From the NCBI GenBank assembly GCA_037127255.1, contig JBANSL010000009.1, forward strand, positions 24,144,475-24,208,474: a stretch of 64,000 bases of DNA, in the 5' to 3' direction. Of the stretch, positions 55,465-64,000 are shown in pieces. Each line of letters opens with the position of its first letter. Position 1 is the stretch's first letter. The notes below the pieces were generated by a model, which worked only from the letters and a program-made list of their open reading frames with translations, was not told where the DNA came from and searched no databases. Position numbers and translations under genes: made by a program. Origin of the DNA: Persicaria tinctoria. Its lineage: Eukaryota; Streptophyta; Magnoliopsida; Caryophyllales; Polygonaceae.

Positions 55465-56090
55465 CTTTAATGTGATGCAACTTTTTCAATGTAGTGTTTT
55501 GATGTCATTTTTCCAATGTAATTATTTGATGCCATTTTTTTTTATCAAATCGTTTGATGCCACTTTTTTTTTAATTTAATCAGTTGTATATCGATATATT
55601 TTCATCGATTCTACTTTTATTCACTGATGACACATTTTTTTTTTGGTGGAAAATGTAGTTACACTCCATTGATGCTATTATTCAGTGATGAAAATTTTCT
55701 ATATGTACTTTATTGATGCTATTTTTCATTGATTCCACTCTTATACATTTAATGAAAATTTTCACTGATAAAAAGAATTAGCAATCAAAATAAGGAGTGG
55801 GTGGCTCCAACTATGTGTTCATTGATAATCAAAATAAAGACCAAACCACAAATTTACACATCATTGTAGTTGTCTCATCACCCAAAATAAAGACCTTATA
55901 GAAGTAATAGAACTGAACAGATGCAACCAAACCAACACAACTAAAATAAAGATCTTATACATTAATTTGTTCCAAAAACTCCTTTTACTGACTGTTCTCT
56001 AAACATAAGGCGCATAACTAGTCAAGTTTCCGACCCGCCTTAATGGTTAACTCATTCTCTAGCTCCCGATTACAGTATCGGATACAGATC
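55465..56090. other. AT-rich DNA with TTGATGxCATTTTT words
   Basis: TTGATG followed by (T/C)CATTTTT, CACTTTTTT or CTATTTTT recurs near 55497, 55527, 55553, 55667 and 55718. Related words lie at 5913 and 51807. No gene is visible. Confidence 0.55.
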
Positions 56091-56113
56091 ATACGTGGGA
56101 ACTTCAGCCTTAC

Positions 56114-56474
56114 TCTCCTTTCCTCTTCTTGGTAGGTGGCTCCTCCTCCTCTTCATCTCCTTCCTCTTCCTCTCCTCCATTGTCGTCATCATCGTCGTCA
56201 TATTCCTTGCCATTTTCATCATCATCCTCTTCCTCAGCACCACCCACCTTCACCATTGGCCTCTGGCTCATACTCTACATCTCTTTCTGCCTCAGTCTTC
56301 CCATCTTCTCTAGCATCCTCTTCATTGCCTTTGTCATCCGGGTCATCTCCGGCCTTTTCACCATCGTTGTTTTCGTCTTTGTCACCATCCTCATCATCGC
56401 CATCCTTATTCTCGGGTTCTTGATGGTTGGTCTCACAGATCTCAGATGCAAGAAACCTAACACGAAAATGATTG
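56114..56474 (-). pseudogene. Acidic C-terminal region with an NLS-like end
   Basis: After a possible acceptor (GTGTTAG near 56461) the minus strand reads FLASEICETNHQEPENKDGD, then a long Asp/Glu/Asn-rich stretch. A 4-base slip near 56232 (GGTGGGTGG) changes frame. The second frame continues AEEEDDDENGKEYDDDDDD and ends EEEEEPPTKKRKGE and stop, the PPTKKRK being nuclear-localisation-like. Highly acidic tails with such an ending occur in plant nuclear proteins, but low complexity prevents a family call. A frameshift in a short repeat could also be a sequencing or allele variant. Plus-strand frames over this region are complements of the acid-rich code. Confidence 0.45.
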
Positions 56475-56758
56475 TCCGTAATCAATAACCAAAGGATCCA
56501 TCATCTCCTGGAAACTAATCGGGAATCAAATGCAAAGATCCATTATGTAAGATGACAAAGAATCAGATGAATTTTGTCTTCAGATAATCAGATACAAAAT
56601 AATGAAACTGATAACCGTTGCTTTGGCCGAATGCAAGGAGAGTACCAAAAAGAGAGGGTTGAGCATCAAAAGGTAAAGAAACCTGATAAATCTAGGAAAA
56701 AACCTCAACAATTTGAAGTAGCTAAGAACAAAAACAAATCTCAAATCCATTACCTCAA

Positions 56759-56880
56759 CCACAGCCAGTTTGAACCAAGTTTGAGATAACACATTCTTCG
56801 ATAAAACATCAAATTTGGGTCTCAAGGTCCTGGCTGCAAGGCCCCCGTTAACACCAAATTCATTGTATCTACAACAAACC
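56759..56880 (-). other. Possible internal exon of the minus-strand locus
   Basis: Bounded on the minus strand by TTTTGCAG and a GTAATGG donor, it reads VCCRYNEFGVNGGLAARTLR then PKFDVLSKNVLSQTWFKLAV. The composition is protein-like and splice sites are good, but I do not recognise the family. It lies between the GTD-binding-like exon and the acidic exon. Confidence 0.4.
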
Positions 56881-57008
56881 TGCAAAATGCCAGCAAAACA
56901 TCACCAATGTATTTAAACTACAGGGATCATTGCAAAAAACGTGAGACATCAAAAGAAAATAGATAGATCTTACCCGTTGCAATAAAAAAAAAGTAATATA
57001 TTCCAATC

Positions 57009-57301
57009 TTATCACCTGTGTTAGGAAGCGATTTCTAACAGATCGTCTGCAGCAGTAGCAGCTGCAGTTCTCTCCTTTTCCAGATCATAGAACAGTGTGG
57101 CACGTGCAGCACGCTCTTCTTTCAGAGCTTGTTCTAGAATTCGGACTGCGTTTTCTACATGACCGTCATGCTCTAAATGTTGTCCTGTATCATTTCTTTG
57201 ACTTCCCAATGGGACTGTATCTTTGTCCACGATAACACCATTAGATTCAGAAGAAAGCCATGATTTGTGGTCGAGTTCCATAACATGTGATGGTTCTACA
57301 A
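57009..57301 (-). pseudogene. GTD-binding (zein-binding, DUF593) -like exon, truncated
   Basis: After a GTTACCAG acceptor the minus strand reads DVVEPSHVMELDHKSWLSSE and later VRILEQALKEERAARATLFY then DLEKERTAAATAADD. The second part matches the start of the plant GTD-binding domain of myosin-binding and FLOURY1-like proteins, where a pattern like LEEERAAxxALYxELEKERxAAATAA is typical. Those proteins bind myosin XI tails on endomembranes. The family continues with a long coiled coil, but here the frame ends soon after (LLEIAS and stop at 57021), so it is truncated or altered. GT of a possible donor follows the stop. It could be a captured or decayed fragment. Confidence 0.5.
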
Positions 57302-57329
57302 CATCTGGTAACATAAAAATCATTCACAA

Positions 57330-57625
57330 TTAACCATATACCTTAAGCAAAAATATGCAAAAGAAGAAGAAAGGGCAGGGTACATAATTTCAGTAAAATC
57401 CGCCAACTAAAAATTAAGATAACCATATGTAACAAAACCAAGAAACTGTGGAATAAATAAACTTAAATGATTCCATATCCGCCCACCGGCTTCTAATTAG
57501 CTCCTATGTATCTATAGTTACTCTATGAAAGGATAGATAGAGCAGTACCAAAACACGGAGCAATTAATGCACTCAACTTATGGCATTGCTACTTGCTAGA
57601 CACTTCTCCTTCAAATTAATTTTGA
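57330..57625. other. AT-rich spacer, nothing recognised
   Basis: No frame, repeat or RNA gene that I can support. Confidence 0.5.
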
Positions 57626-57632
57626 GGTTGGG

Positions 57633-57895
57633 GTGTGCAATGCATCTACCATTCAGTTTTCTGGTTCAATCCTGAATAAAGATATCAAGACAAATAAGGA
57701 TACATTGATCATTGATATGAGTTCCACAGATCACATATGTTATGATTCCACTTTGTTTCATTCTTTGAATCTTCATTACCACTTCAGAAACCATTTCATG
57801 TTGCTCTTCCTAATAAATCTATCTTACCAGTTCAACATTATGGAACTGTTTATCTATCTATTCCTTTATCATTGTTAAATGTTTATCCTGATCGA
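57633..57895 (+). pseudogene. Copia-type protease-region remnant
   Basis: Reads DTLIIDMSSTDHICYDSTLF, matching the Copia protease region where the active site is usually D-S-G-A or D-T-G-A before (T/S)DH. Here it is D-M-S-S, so the active site is lost. Further on, other frames give pieces compatible with the same region, indicating frameshifts. No Copia LTR pair is visible around it. Confidence 0.55.
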
Positions 57896-58400
57896 TTCAA
57901 ATAGAATTCGTTATATATAAGTAATTAGCTGTGTAGACAACATAAGTGTTATGCTTTTTTTTTTACTAATAAGATGTGTACTGAACCTTTCGAAAGATAT
58001 GACTTCGGATAGGGACCACTGGAGGAGGTGTATTCGGGCTTCAGATGTTTAAAAGCCCGAGGACGGGTGTTGGGACCTTTCGTATTTGCTTCTTTTCTGC
58101 CTTCCTATCTGCTTTATATTGCCTCTGTATTTACTAGTTGTCATGATATCATGTATGCACTATTGTTTTGGGTCTATCGGAAACGCTCTCTCGACTTGTT
58201 CGGGGAAATAGTGCGTACATCCCGCTCCCCGAGACCCTGCTTTATCATGGGATATACTGAGTTGTTGTCGTCCTGATAAGGTTTGTGTTTTGCAGGGCCC
58301 TTCAACGAAGAGGCCATTGGTTCTTGGTAATTAAAGAACATGATGGACTTCATCAGTTCACCAAGACCAGCTTTCTTGATGCTTCTTTGTAATTAAATAC
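57896..58400. other. Unassigned spacer between Copia fragments
   Basis: Moderately GC-balanced from 57990 to 58300, with CTCGACTTGTTCGGGG and an 82-codon frame (58028-58276) that has no family I know. It could be Copia-linked or unrelated host sequence. Confidence 0.35.
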
Positions 58401-58429
58401 CAGTTGTTTCTGTTCAGTTGTCAAGTTCT

Positions 58430-58650
58430 ACTGTGTTAGACAATCCTGAGTGTGATTCTATTGTTTCTGTTTCAGATGATTTAGAGGTTTCTAAGAGTGA
58501 TTTGGATCTTTCTTGTAGTTCTTTACATTCTACTTCAACTTCTAATGTTAATAAAATCAAAAAGTTAGTTGTTGCTGATATTGCTGATACAGATTTGTGT
58601 AATCTTGTTTGTGATACATGTAACAAAGCTAAGCACCACAAATTATATTT
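58430..58650 (+). pseudogene. Copia GAG-pre-integrase fragment
   Basis: A Ser/Asp-rich stretch leads to DTDLCNLVCDTCNKAKHHKL, matching the C-x-x-C-x-x-(A/G)K part of the Copia pre-integrase zinc finger. The following LYF is also typical. It is in the same orientation as the protease remnant but about 600 bp further on, so the two may come from one decayed element. No integrase core follows. Confidence 0.5.
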
Positions 58651-58703
58651 TCTAAGAGGTATAAAGACCTCCAGTCCAAACAGAAGAAATACTCTCTAAT
58701 ACC

Positions 58704-58880
58704 ATGTTGCATCTGGAAATCAAAACAGAAGAAAAGAGAAAGAAAGATAGGTAGAAAGGAGGGAGATGAATTTGTATTCAATGAATGAATCAAGTGGTAC
58801 AAGCTACCACATTATTTACATAATTGATCCCATATTAATAGAAGGTACAGTAAATAGTAAATACTCCCCCTCAAGCTGAA
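58704..58880 (-). repeat. Short Copia-type LTR remnant with PPT and PBS flanks
   Basis: On the minus strand the order is GAGGGGGAGT (58866-58875, purine tract), about 160 bp of sequence, then CAACATGGTATTAGAGAG, which contains a form of the initiator Met primer site. A purine tract before and a primer site after one LTR is the arrangement expected between tandem elements or in a miniature LTR element. Its orientation is opposite to the Copia coding remnants. Confidence 0.4.
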
Positions 58881-58924
58881 GGATGATCAACTTTATTGGC
58901 CATCTTGTCTAAAGTGGAAGTATA

Positions 58925-59760
58925 CAGTGGCGGCTGCAGGATTTGCTAGGAGGGGGGAACTGTTTGCTGGGAAAAAAAAATTCTCGGTATATATAATAAA
59001 GAAATTTTTTAAACATATTAAAAGAAAACCATAAATTGTGGTATAAATATGATACTTATTACAAAAATTCATACAAAAATTTAATAATTTATATGTATGT
59101 GTAGCATGATTAAGTTTTTTTTTTAAATATTGAAAGAAAATTATAAATTTTGAAAACTATGACAAAAAACTCATAAATTGTGGTTTAACTATGACATTGA
59201 TAGTAAAAAAAATTCACTAGAATAAAAATTAGAAGAATTTTTTTAAAATATATGTGTAACATAATGAATAATCTTATGAAAATATTAAAAGAAAAATATA
59301 ATTTTTTTTAAATATGAAATTTATAATAGGAAAATTTATTTTTTAAAATATATGTGTATCATAATGAATAATCTTATGAAAATATTAAAAGAAAAATATA
59401 AAATTTGTTTTAAATATGACATTTATAATAGGAAAATTTATTTTTTAAAATATTTGTGTAACATAATGAATAATCTTATGAAAATATTAAAAGAAAAATA
59501 TAAATTTGATTTAAATATGACATTTATAATAGAGAAAATGTGGTTGGAATAAAAAATAGTGGAAAAAGGTAAAAAATGAGGTTTAAACCATGACCTCTTG
59601 CATCCCTTTCCCTTCCTTCCTTCCTTCCATCCTTTTCACCAACTAAGCTAAACAACTTTAGTGTTCTCTTTCACATTTTTTTATATTTTTTTACCTTATT
59701 TTTTTTTAATATTTTATTTTTTTTAAAAAAAATATACCTAGGAAATTCTGTCGTCAGAGG
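58925..59760. mobile_element. hAT-like remnant, right end not found
   Basis: CAGTGGCGGCTGCAGGATTT at 58925 resembles hAT termini of the CAGTGGCGGAGCC class. The interior GTTTAAACCATGACCTCTTG and CACCAACTAAGCTAAAC near 59580-59650 are words often seen inside such elements. I find no inverted end or 8-bp duplication, so it is truncated or mis-called. Confidence 0.35.
59235..59540. repeat. Three tandem units of about 100 bp
   Basis: ATAATGAATAATCTTATGAA recurs at 59261, 59361 and 59463. Each unit also holds AATATTAAAAGAAAAATATA and ATTTATAATAG. AT-rich, non-coding. Confidence 0.85.
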
Positions 59761-60599
59761 GGGTATGTCAGCCAACCGAGGATGTCAGCCAACTAAGGCT
59801 TGGGAGGTATGTGAGAAATAGTGATTAATCCTTCAAGCAATTTATAGATCTCACAAAGTGACAAATCTAAATTCTAATTAGATCTCACAAAGTGACAATC
59901 TAAATTCTAATTTGATGTGTGTAGTCCATTAATGAAAAACTGGATTCCTTGCAACATGGACGACATCCATGTTATCACACTTCAACGGAACTGAGTGCTA
60001 GCCCGTGAAACAACCTAGAAAGCCATGCCTACACTCTGCCTCCGCAGAAGAGAGACCGAATACAACTTGTTTTTTTTTTTTTTTTTTGAATTCCAGGAAA
60101 TTGGGCATCCTCCAAATGCAATGTAATATTACCCAGAAACTGATCTTCTTGTGTGATGACAAGCAACCCAATCTGAATCACAAGAAGCTTGAAGAGAGTA
60201 ATCAGATGAAGAGTTGAAATGAAGTGACATATCTGGTTTGCCTTTCAGATATCTCAATTAGTGTATCCATATAGCAGCTTTAAAATGCTCATGATCGAGT
60301 AGATGGGTTTTGCATAAACTGATTCATCAAGTGTTTCACTATGAAAGATATGTTTGGTCTTGCGTGAGTTAGGAACTTGAGTTTTCTAACCTATTTTCTA
60401 TAAAGAGATGCATCTGCTAGTTGAGAACTAATTGAGGAAGGCTGAAGCTTTGCTTGAACATCCAAAGGAGTAGCTATTGGAGTGAAATTTTATAGTTCTA
60501 AACTCTTTGTTGAGATTCATGTATATTTGTCTAAGTTGTAAATGTTTTATTATATGATTATATAATGTAAACAATAAACTCTAGGTTATATGTGTAATA
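59761..60599. other. Spacer with no supported gene
   Basis: GGATGTCAGCC type words occur twice at 59766-59790. A 70-codon frame at 60005-60217 crosses an 18-base T run and has no recognised domain. Duplicated TCTCACAAAGTGACAA at 59850 and 59884 is a local 34-bp repeat. Confidence 0.4.
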
Positions 60600-60860
60600 C
60601 ACTAGTAGAAAAATGCAAATATAGCATGCTACCTAATAGGCCGGATGTGGAAAATCCGGGGTGTAATATGCTTCCAAGATTTTATTATTATTTTTTTAAA
60701 AAAATTATAGAGTTAACCCGGATATAAGGCACGTCCGGGTTAAAATGTCATGTGGAAATTTCCATAGCCTTAATCAAATAACCCGGAGCTTAAATATCCG
60801 GGTTATTATCATCCTCTAATGACCCGGGCGTGTCATCAGTCTCCTTGGTCCGGGCTACTA
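60600..60860 (+). repeat. Subterminal CCGGGTTA-type repeats of CACTA element 2
   Basis: Words include AATCCGGGG, TTAACCCGGATATAAGG, ACGTCCGGGTTAAAA, AATAACCCGGAG, ATCCGGGTTATT and GACCCGGGCGTG. The mix of both orientations fits a transposase binding array. The motif differs completely from the GTCGC type of the 25295-51792 element, so this is a different CACTA family. Confidence 0.65.
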
Positions 60861-60989
60861 GGTACACACTCCACCAAACATTGAAAAGTGCCCGTAGTAG
60901 TCTCCGGGACATAAAGCAGGGGCGAAGTGAAAGAAAAATTGAAGGAATTCAGTTTGCTCAAAAACAAAAATTGAAGGAATCCAGTCCAG

Positions 60990-61380
60990 ATTGCGACCTC
61001 GCCTGCCGCCGCCGAAGGGAAATCACGAACGAGCTCCGTCCTCGCCTGTCGCCGAAGGGCCCTAACTCTCGTCGTCTTCACCATCTTCGCCGCCTTCGCC
61101 GACCAGCTCCGTCCTTGCCTGCGGCCAAAGCTCGGTTCCTCAGAGAAGGAGCTTGCCCTAACTTTCGCTGTTCTCGTCGCCTCTCGCTGTCTCACCGAGG
61201 TAATTGCCCTAACTCTGTCATCCTCTCTCACCTTCTCTCTTCCTATTTTTGTCTGTTTGGTGGGGATTTATGCACTACCTTAGGCACCGAAATCATGTCT
61301 TTGCTTCGTTCCTTTGCCTCGTTCAACAATTTTGATAAAATTGAGTCAAAAATAAAAGGGAACAAGCCTTTCTAAAACTC
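60990..61380 (+). other. GC-rich leader or first exon in CACTA element 2
   Basis: CGCCGCCGAAGGG, CTCGTCGTCTTC and a CACCGAGGTAATT possible donor (GT at 61200) suggest a transcribed 5' region. The frame 60830-61375 spans it but starts in the subterminal repeats and has no recognised domain, so I do not call it a gene. Confidence 0.3.
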
Positions 61381-61591
61381 ACCATACCTTCTTTTCTATT
61401 GAAACATCATCTGAATACCTCTGCTGGTGTTATGCCTTCTTTTCTAAAGCTCTGCGCGTTGCTGGTGTTTTGATGTTCAATCATAGATTTCTCCAATGCG
61501 CAGGTTCATTAGCACCTTAATTTTAAGACTCTCAAACTGCATTTCGGAAAATTTATGATCTTAAATACTTATATTGTGAAATTCAATCTCG

Positions 61592-61735
61592 ATTAGGCTT
61601 ACACGATCACTAGTGCAAAGGTTGTATTCATCAAAAAGAGGCCTCAGAATAGACAGTGAAAAAGGGGCTGGAATTGCACTTCTTGTGACCGAAGCCTTCA
61701 AGAGCCTTACATCCATTCCTCTCTTGGTTGCAAGG
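61592..61735 (+). other. Candidate exon of unknown function
   Basis: Reads IRLTRSLVQRLYSSKRGLRI then DSEKGAGIALLVTEAFKSLT and SIPLLVAR, followed by GTAACC as a possible donor. It looks protein-like and amphipathic, and stands out from AT-rich surroundings. I do not recognise it. It could be an exon of a CACTA-borne or captured gene. Confidence 0.3.
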
Positions 61736-61739
61736 TAAC

Positions 61740-64000
61740 CTTATTCAATTCTTAACCTTACCTTCTGTTATAATGATTGTTTCCATATTTTTTTTGGCTA
61801 ATATTTGTATGAAACTGCTTGATTATAACCTGAATTATGATTGGTTTTGTCGTTTGGATCGGAATTCACTAGCTAGGTAGCTAGGTAAATTTTGCCTCAC
61901 ATAATTCATTATGTATAATTCATGATTCATGTGTGATTATAATTTGAGCACTTATTTCATCCATTTATGTTCGTTTGTTTGATCAATTATACACAATTCA
62001 TTATGTATAATTCATGATTCATGTGCCTCTTCTCTTTTGTTTGATCTTGAGTGTTTATGTTCGTTCTCTTTTGTTTGATCTTGAGTGTTTATGTTCGTTT
62101 GGGTTTGCTGTTGTTCTATTACTCTTAAGTGGGGAAAAAAACAGTTTCAAAGCACTTAAAAAAATTTGGCCTCATATAAATTCCAATTCCTATAAAATAG
62201 GGAAACTCTACTTACCTAGGTTCTAAATAAGTTGCAATTCCACCATTCTTTTTTATAGAAACCTTCAACTTCTTTCATTTAAATTCCATACAACATATAA
62301 TTTAACCAAACATATTTTTTAAATTCATATAAATTGCAATTAATGGGAAGTAACTTCCACTTCAGTAAAAAAACAAGGCCTAATGGATGAGGGGGGCTTG
62401 TGTACCCTATAAAAGCTCTTAGTTTATGTTCAGCTCAATCGCATTATGTCTTATAAGGCAGCACCTGAGGCCACCCAAATTGACTTGTAAGTAATAAGCC
62501 TGAGTAACAAACAAATCCTGGCTCAGGTATTCAAGTTCGAATCCTCTAAAACAACATACCCCTTAATAGGCTTTACAACCATGAAAGTGAAGCAAGAAAG
62601 CACATAAATCCAAGTCAGAAGCTGGTAGAAGCCACACAGAGAAAAAGACAGGAACATGCCCTTTTAATTAATGCCAGCAGCCAAACACTAATATGAAGAG
62701 AGAAATCAGTGGCCATGTTACCGTCTTAGTTTAAGTTATGTGCCTTCTTCAAAATATAGGTGCAAGTGGGGCTGCTGCCTTCAGATACCCCTCACAATCA
62801 CATGGGTTTACCCATTTGATTTAAGTTTAGTCTACACCACATAAGTCCCACTTCAGATCCATGGAGCTACCACTTTCTAGCTTGTCTTCCTTGTGTTCAT
62901 GGCAACCCATTAAACTCTCCAAGTAGCACTTGCATCACCCAAGAACACTTTAACATATGCTAATCAGTTATTAGGGTTCTGATTTGTTTAGATGTGATAT
63001 CTATCTTTCTGAGTTATTCCTTCTATTATCAATTGGTTTTTGGACGGTACCTTTTTTTAGCCTTGTATGAAAAATCGAGTTTATGAGTCATCTTCTTTGA
63101 ATTGAGTTAGGGCAGGGAAATGAAGTGTTAACTTCTTCAGGCATATAAATTTGTGGCCAAATGATGCCAATGCCATTGAGCACACAAAAAGAACTCAAAA
63201 GTACTTGTATAATTATCAGCTGTAGTATCATCTTTACAACAAATTTTCAGTTGCTATTAACAAATTTGAGATCATTCTCATTTGAAGTTTACATTGTCCA
63301 AGGATAGGAAACTCATTCTCTAAATAAAAATCTTTAAATCTTGTTAAAATATTTAAAAAAAGGACTATTGTTTGTTGTTTATCAGATATGCAGAATGGGG
63401 AGGACGATTGCCCACCACTGTTGCCACCTTTTCTTATCGGTAAAGGTGAATGAAAAGTTTACCGGTTTATGTTTTGTTTTGAATTGAATTCTTAATTAGG
63501 ATTTCAATTATCCATGTGATTGCATCTTCTGAGCTTGTGTGATGCATAATGATTGAGGAATTGAAATAATTTTTTGGATAAATCATTTCACATAATATTT
63601 GTTCATTAGTTCATAGGCTTGGATGTTTTATAACCACTTGTACCTATTTCATAAATAAAACCTTTTACAAACTAACCACATACTGATTTTGATAACGATC
63701 TTTGTGCAGTCGCATCGTGATTTAGCTTGGATGTTTAGGTTTTTATCTAATTTATTCTATTAAAGGAGATGGAGATTAGCTTTATTGTATCAGTCATTTT
63801 AGGATTTTAGGTGAGTGAGTTTTTTTCTTTGATACCTTAGGTTACACATTTACAATACAGTAATAATAGTTTCTTTCATTTGGATTTGTGTTTGGGTGTA
63901 TGCTAGAAGAAAGTAGTGAACTTTGGCATTTTAAGTGTTTTTTATGTGAAATTCATACAGGGGCTAGGAGTGGTGTGCAATATACATCAGGAGATTTTGC
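61740..64000. other. AT-rich sequence to the window end, little recognised
   Basis: A duplicated CACATAATTCATTATGTATAATTCATGATTCATGTG-like segment lies near 61898 and 61990 (only parts are identical). A 37-bp unit with TTTGATCTTGAGTGTTTATG is repeated at 62039 and 62076. A short protein-like segment before GGTAAAGG at 63380-63441 might be an exon. No gene can be supported. Confidence 0.35.

Larger units (their letters stand above)
60600..64000 (+). mobile_element. Second CACTA element, left part only
   Basis: CACTAGTAGAAAAATGC at 60600 is a typical CACTA terminus, preceded by ATA. A subterminal zone to about 60860 repeats CCGGGTTA, TAACCCGG and GACCCGGGCGTG words in both orientations. After it comes GC-rich DNA like a gene leader. 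The right end is not in the window, so the extent is unknown and part of this interval may not belong to the element. Confidence 0.5.

Noticed and set aside
56095..56488. Plus-strand hydrophobic, Ser-rich frames
   Set aside because: Complement of the acidic minus-strand coding; composition explains them.
62440..62560. GTTCGAATCC word like a pol III B box, possible SINE
   Set aside because: No matching A box at the right spacing, no poly-A tail and no flanking repeat that I can define.

Overview
This window is nuclear DNA of a flowering plant, probably a eudicot. It has plant-type Ty3/gypsy, Copia, CACTA, Mutator-like (MULE), hAT and Helitron-like elements, and fragments of plant genes (RCE1-like, PHT4-like, GTD-binding-like). 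I see no complete host gene, rRNA, tRNA or CRISPR. Nearly every long reading frame belongs to a transposable element. The density and nesting suggest heterochromatin; this is an inference.

Layout. (1) 1-2212: the 3' part of a cut-down gypsy element (family B, copy B1), inserted into a MULE gene. (2) 2213-5578: the right part of that MULE (MULE1), with a broken DUF1985-type gene on the minus strand. (3) 5965-25279: a non-coding large retrotransposon derivative (family C, copy C1) with ACCGT target duplications. Its 3' LTR holds a near-complete gypsy element (family A, 14101-22529, duplications ACTTT), whose integrase region holds a reversed solo LTR of family B (B3, 19926-20902, duplications CTTTA). 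(4) 25295-51792: a CACTA transposon, about 7.6 kb once later insertions are removed, with TAT duplications. It holds a gag-only family B element (B2, 25481-30335, TTTTC) and a minus-strand family C element (C2, 34019-48026, TACAT). C2 carries a hAT element in one LTR (36502-37557, CCCGGAAC) and a 1.6-kb TG...CA element in the other (44085-45678, TCCAA). (5) 51830-55455: a Pack-MULE-like element (MULE2) whose ends resemble those of MULE1, with pieces of an RCE1-like and a PHT4-like gene and a second hAT element (53090-53711). (6) 55.5-60.6 kb: AT-rich repeats, a minus-strand locus with a GTD-binding-like exon and an acidic tail, Copia remnants and a hAT-like remnant. (7) 60600 to the window end: the left part of a second CACTA element.

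Insertion order can be read directly. MULE1 is older than B1. C1 is older than A, and A is older than B3. CACTA is older than B2 and C2, and C2 is older than its hAT and TG...CA passengers. By-eye LTR comparison gives about 7 substitutions in roughly 790 bp for A and about 14 in 878 bp for B2, so these insertions look recent. B1, B2, C1 and C2 lack all or most of pol and would need enzymes supplied in trans. Element A has the fullest gag-pol but is broken by B3, by a short missing stretch of integrase and by a frameshift.

The most interesting points are the double gene-fragment capture in MULE2, a GTCAGC/GCTGAC word strongly over-represented in both MULEs in coding, intron and tandem-repeat DNA, the LTR-encoded tail of the family A and B polyproteins, and the non-coding C family kept in two copies.
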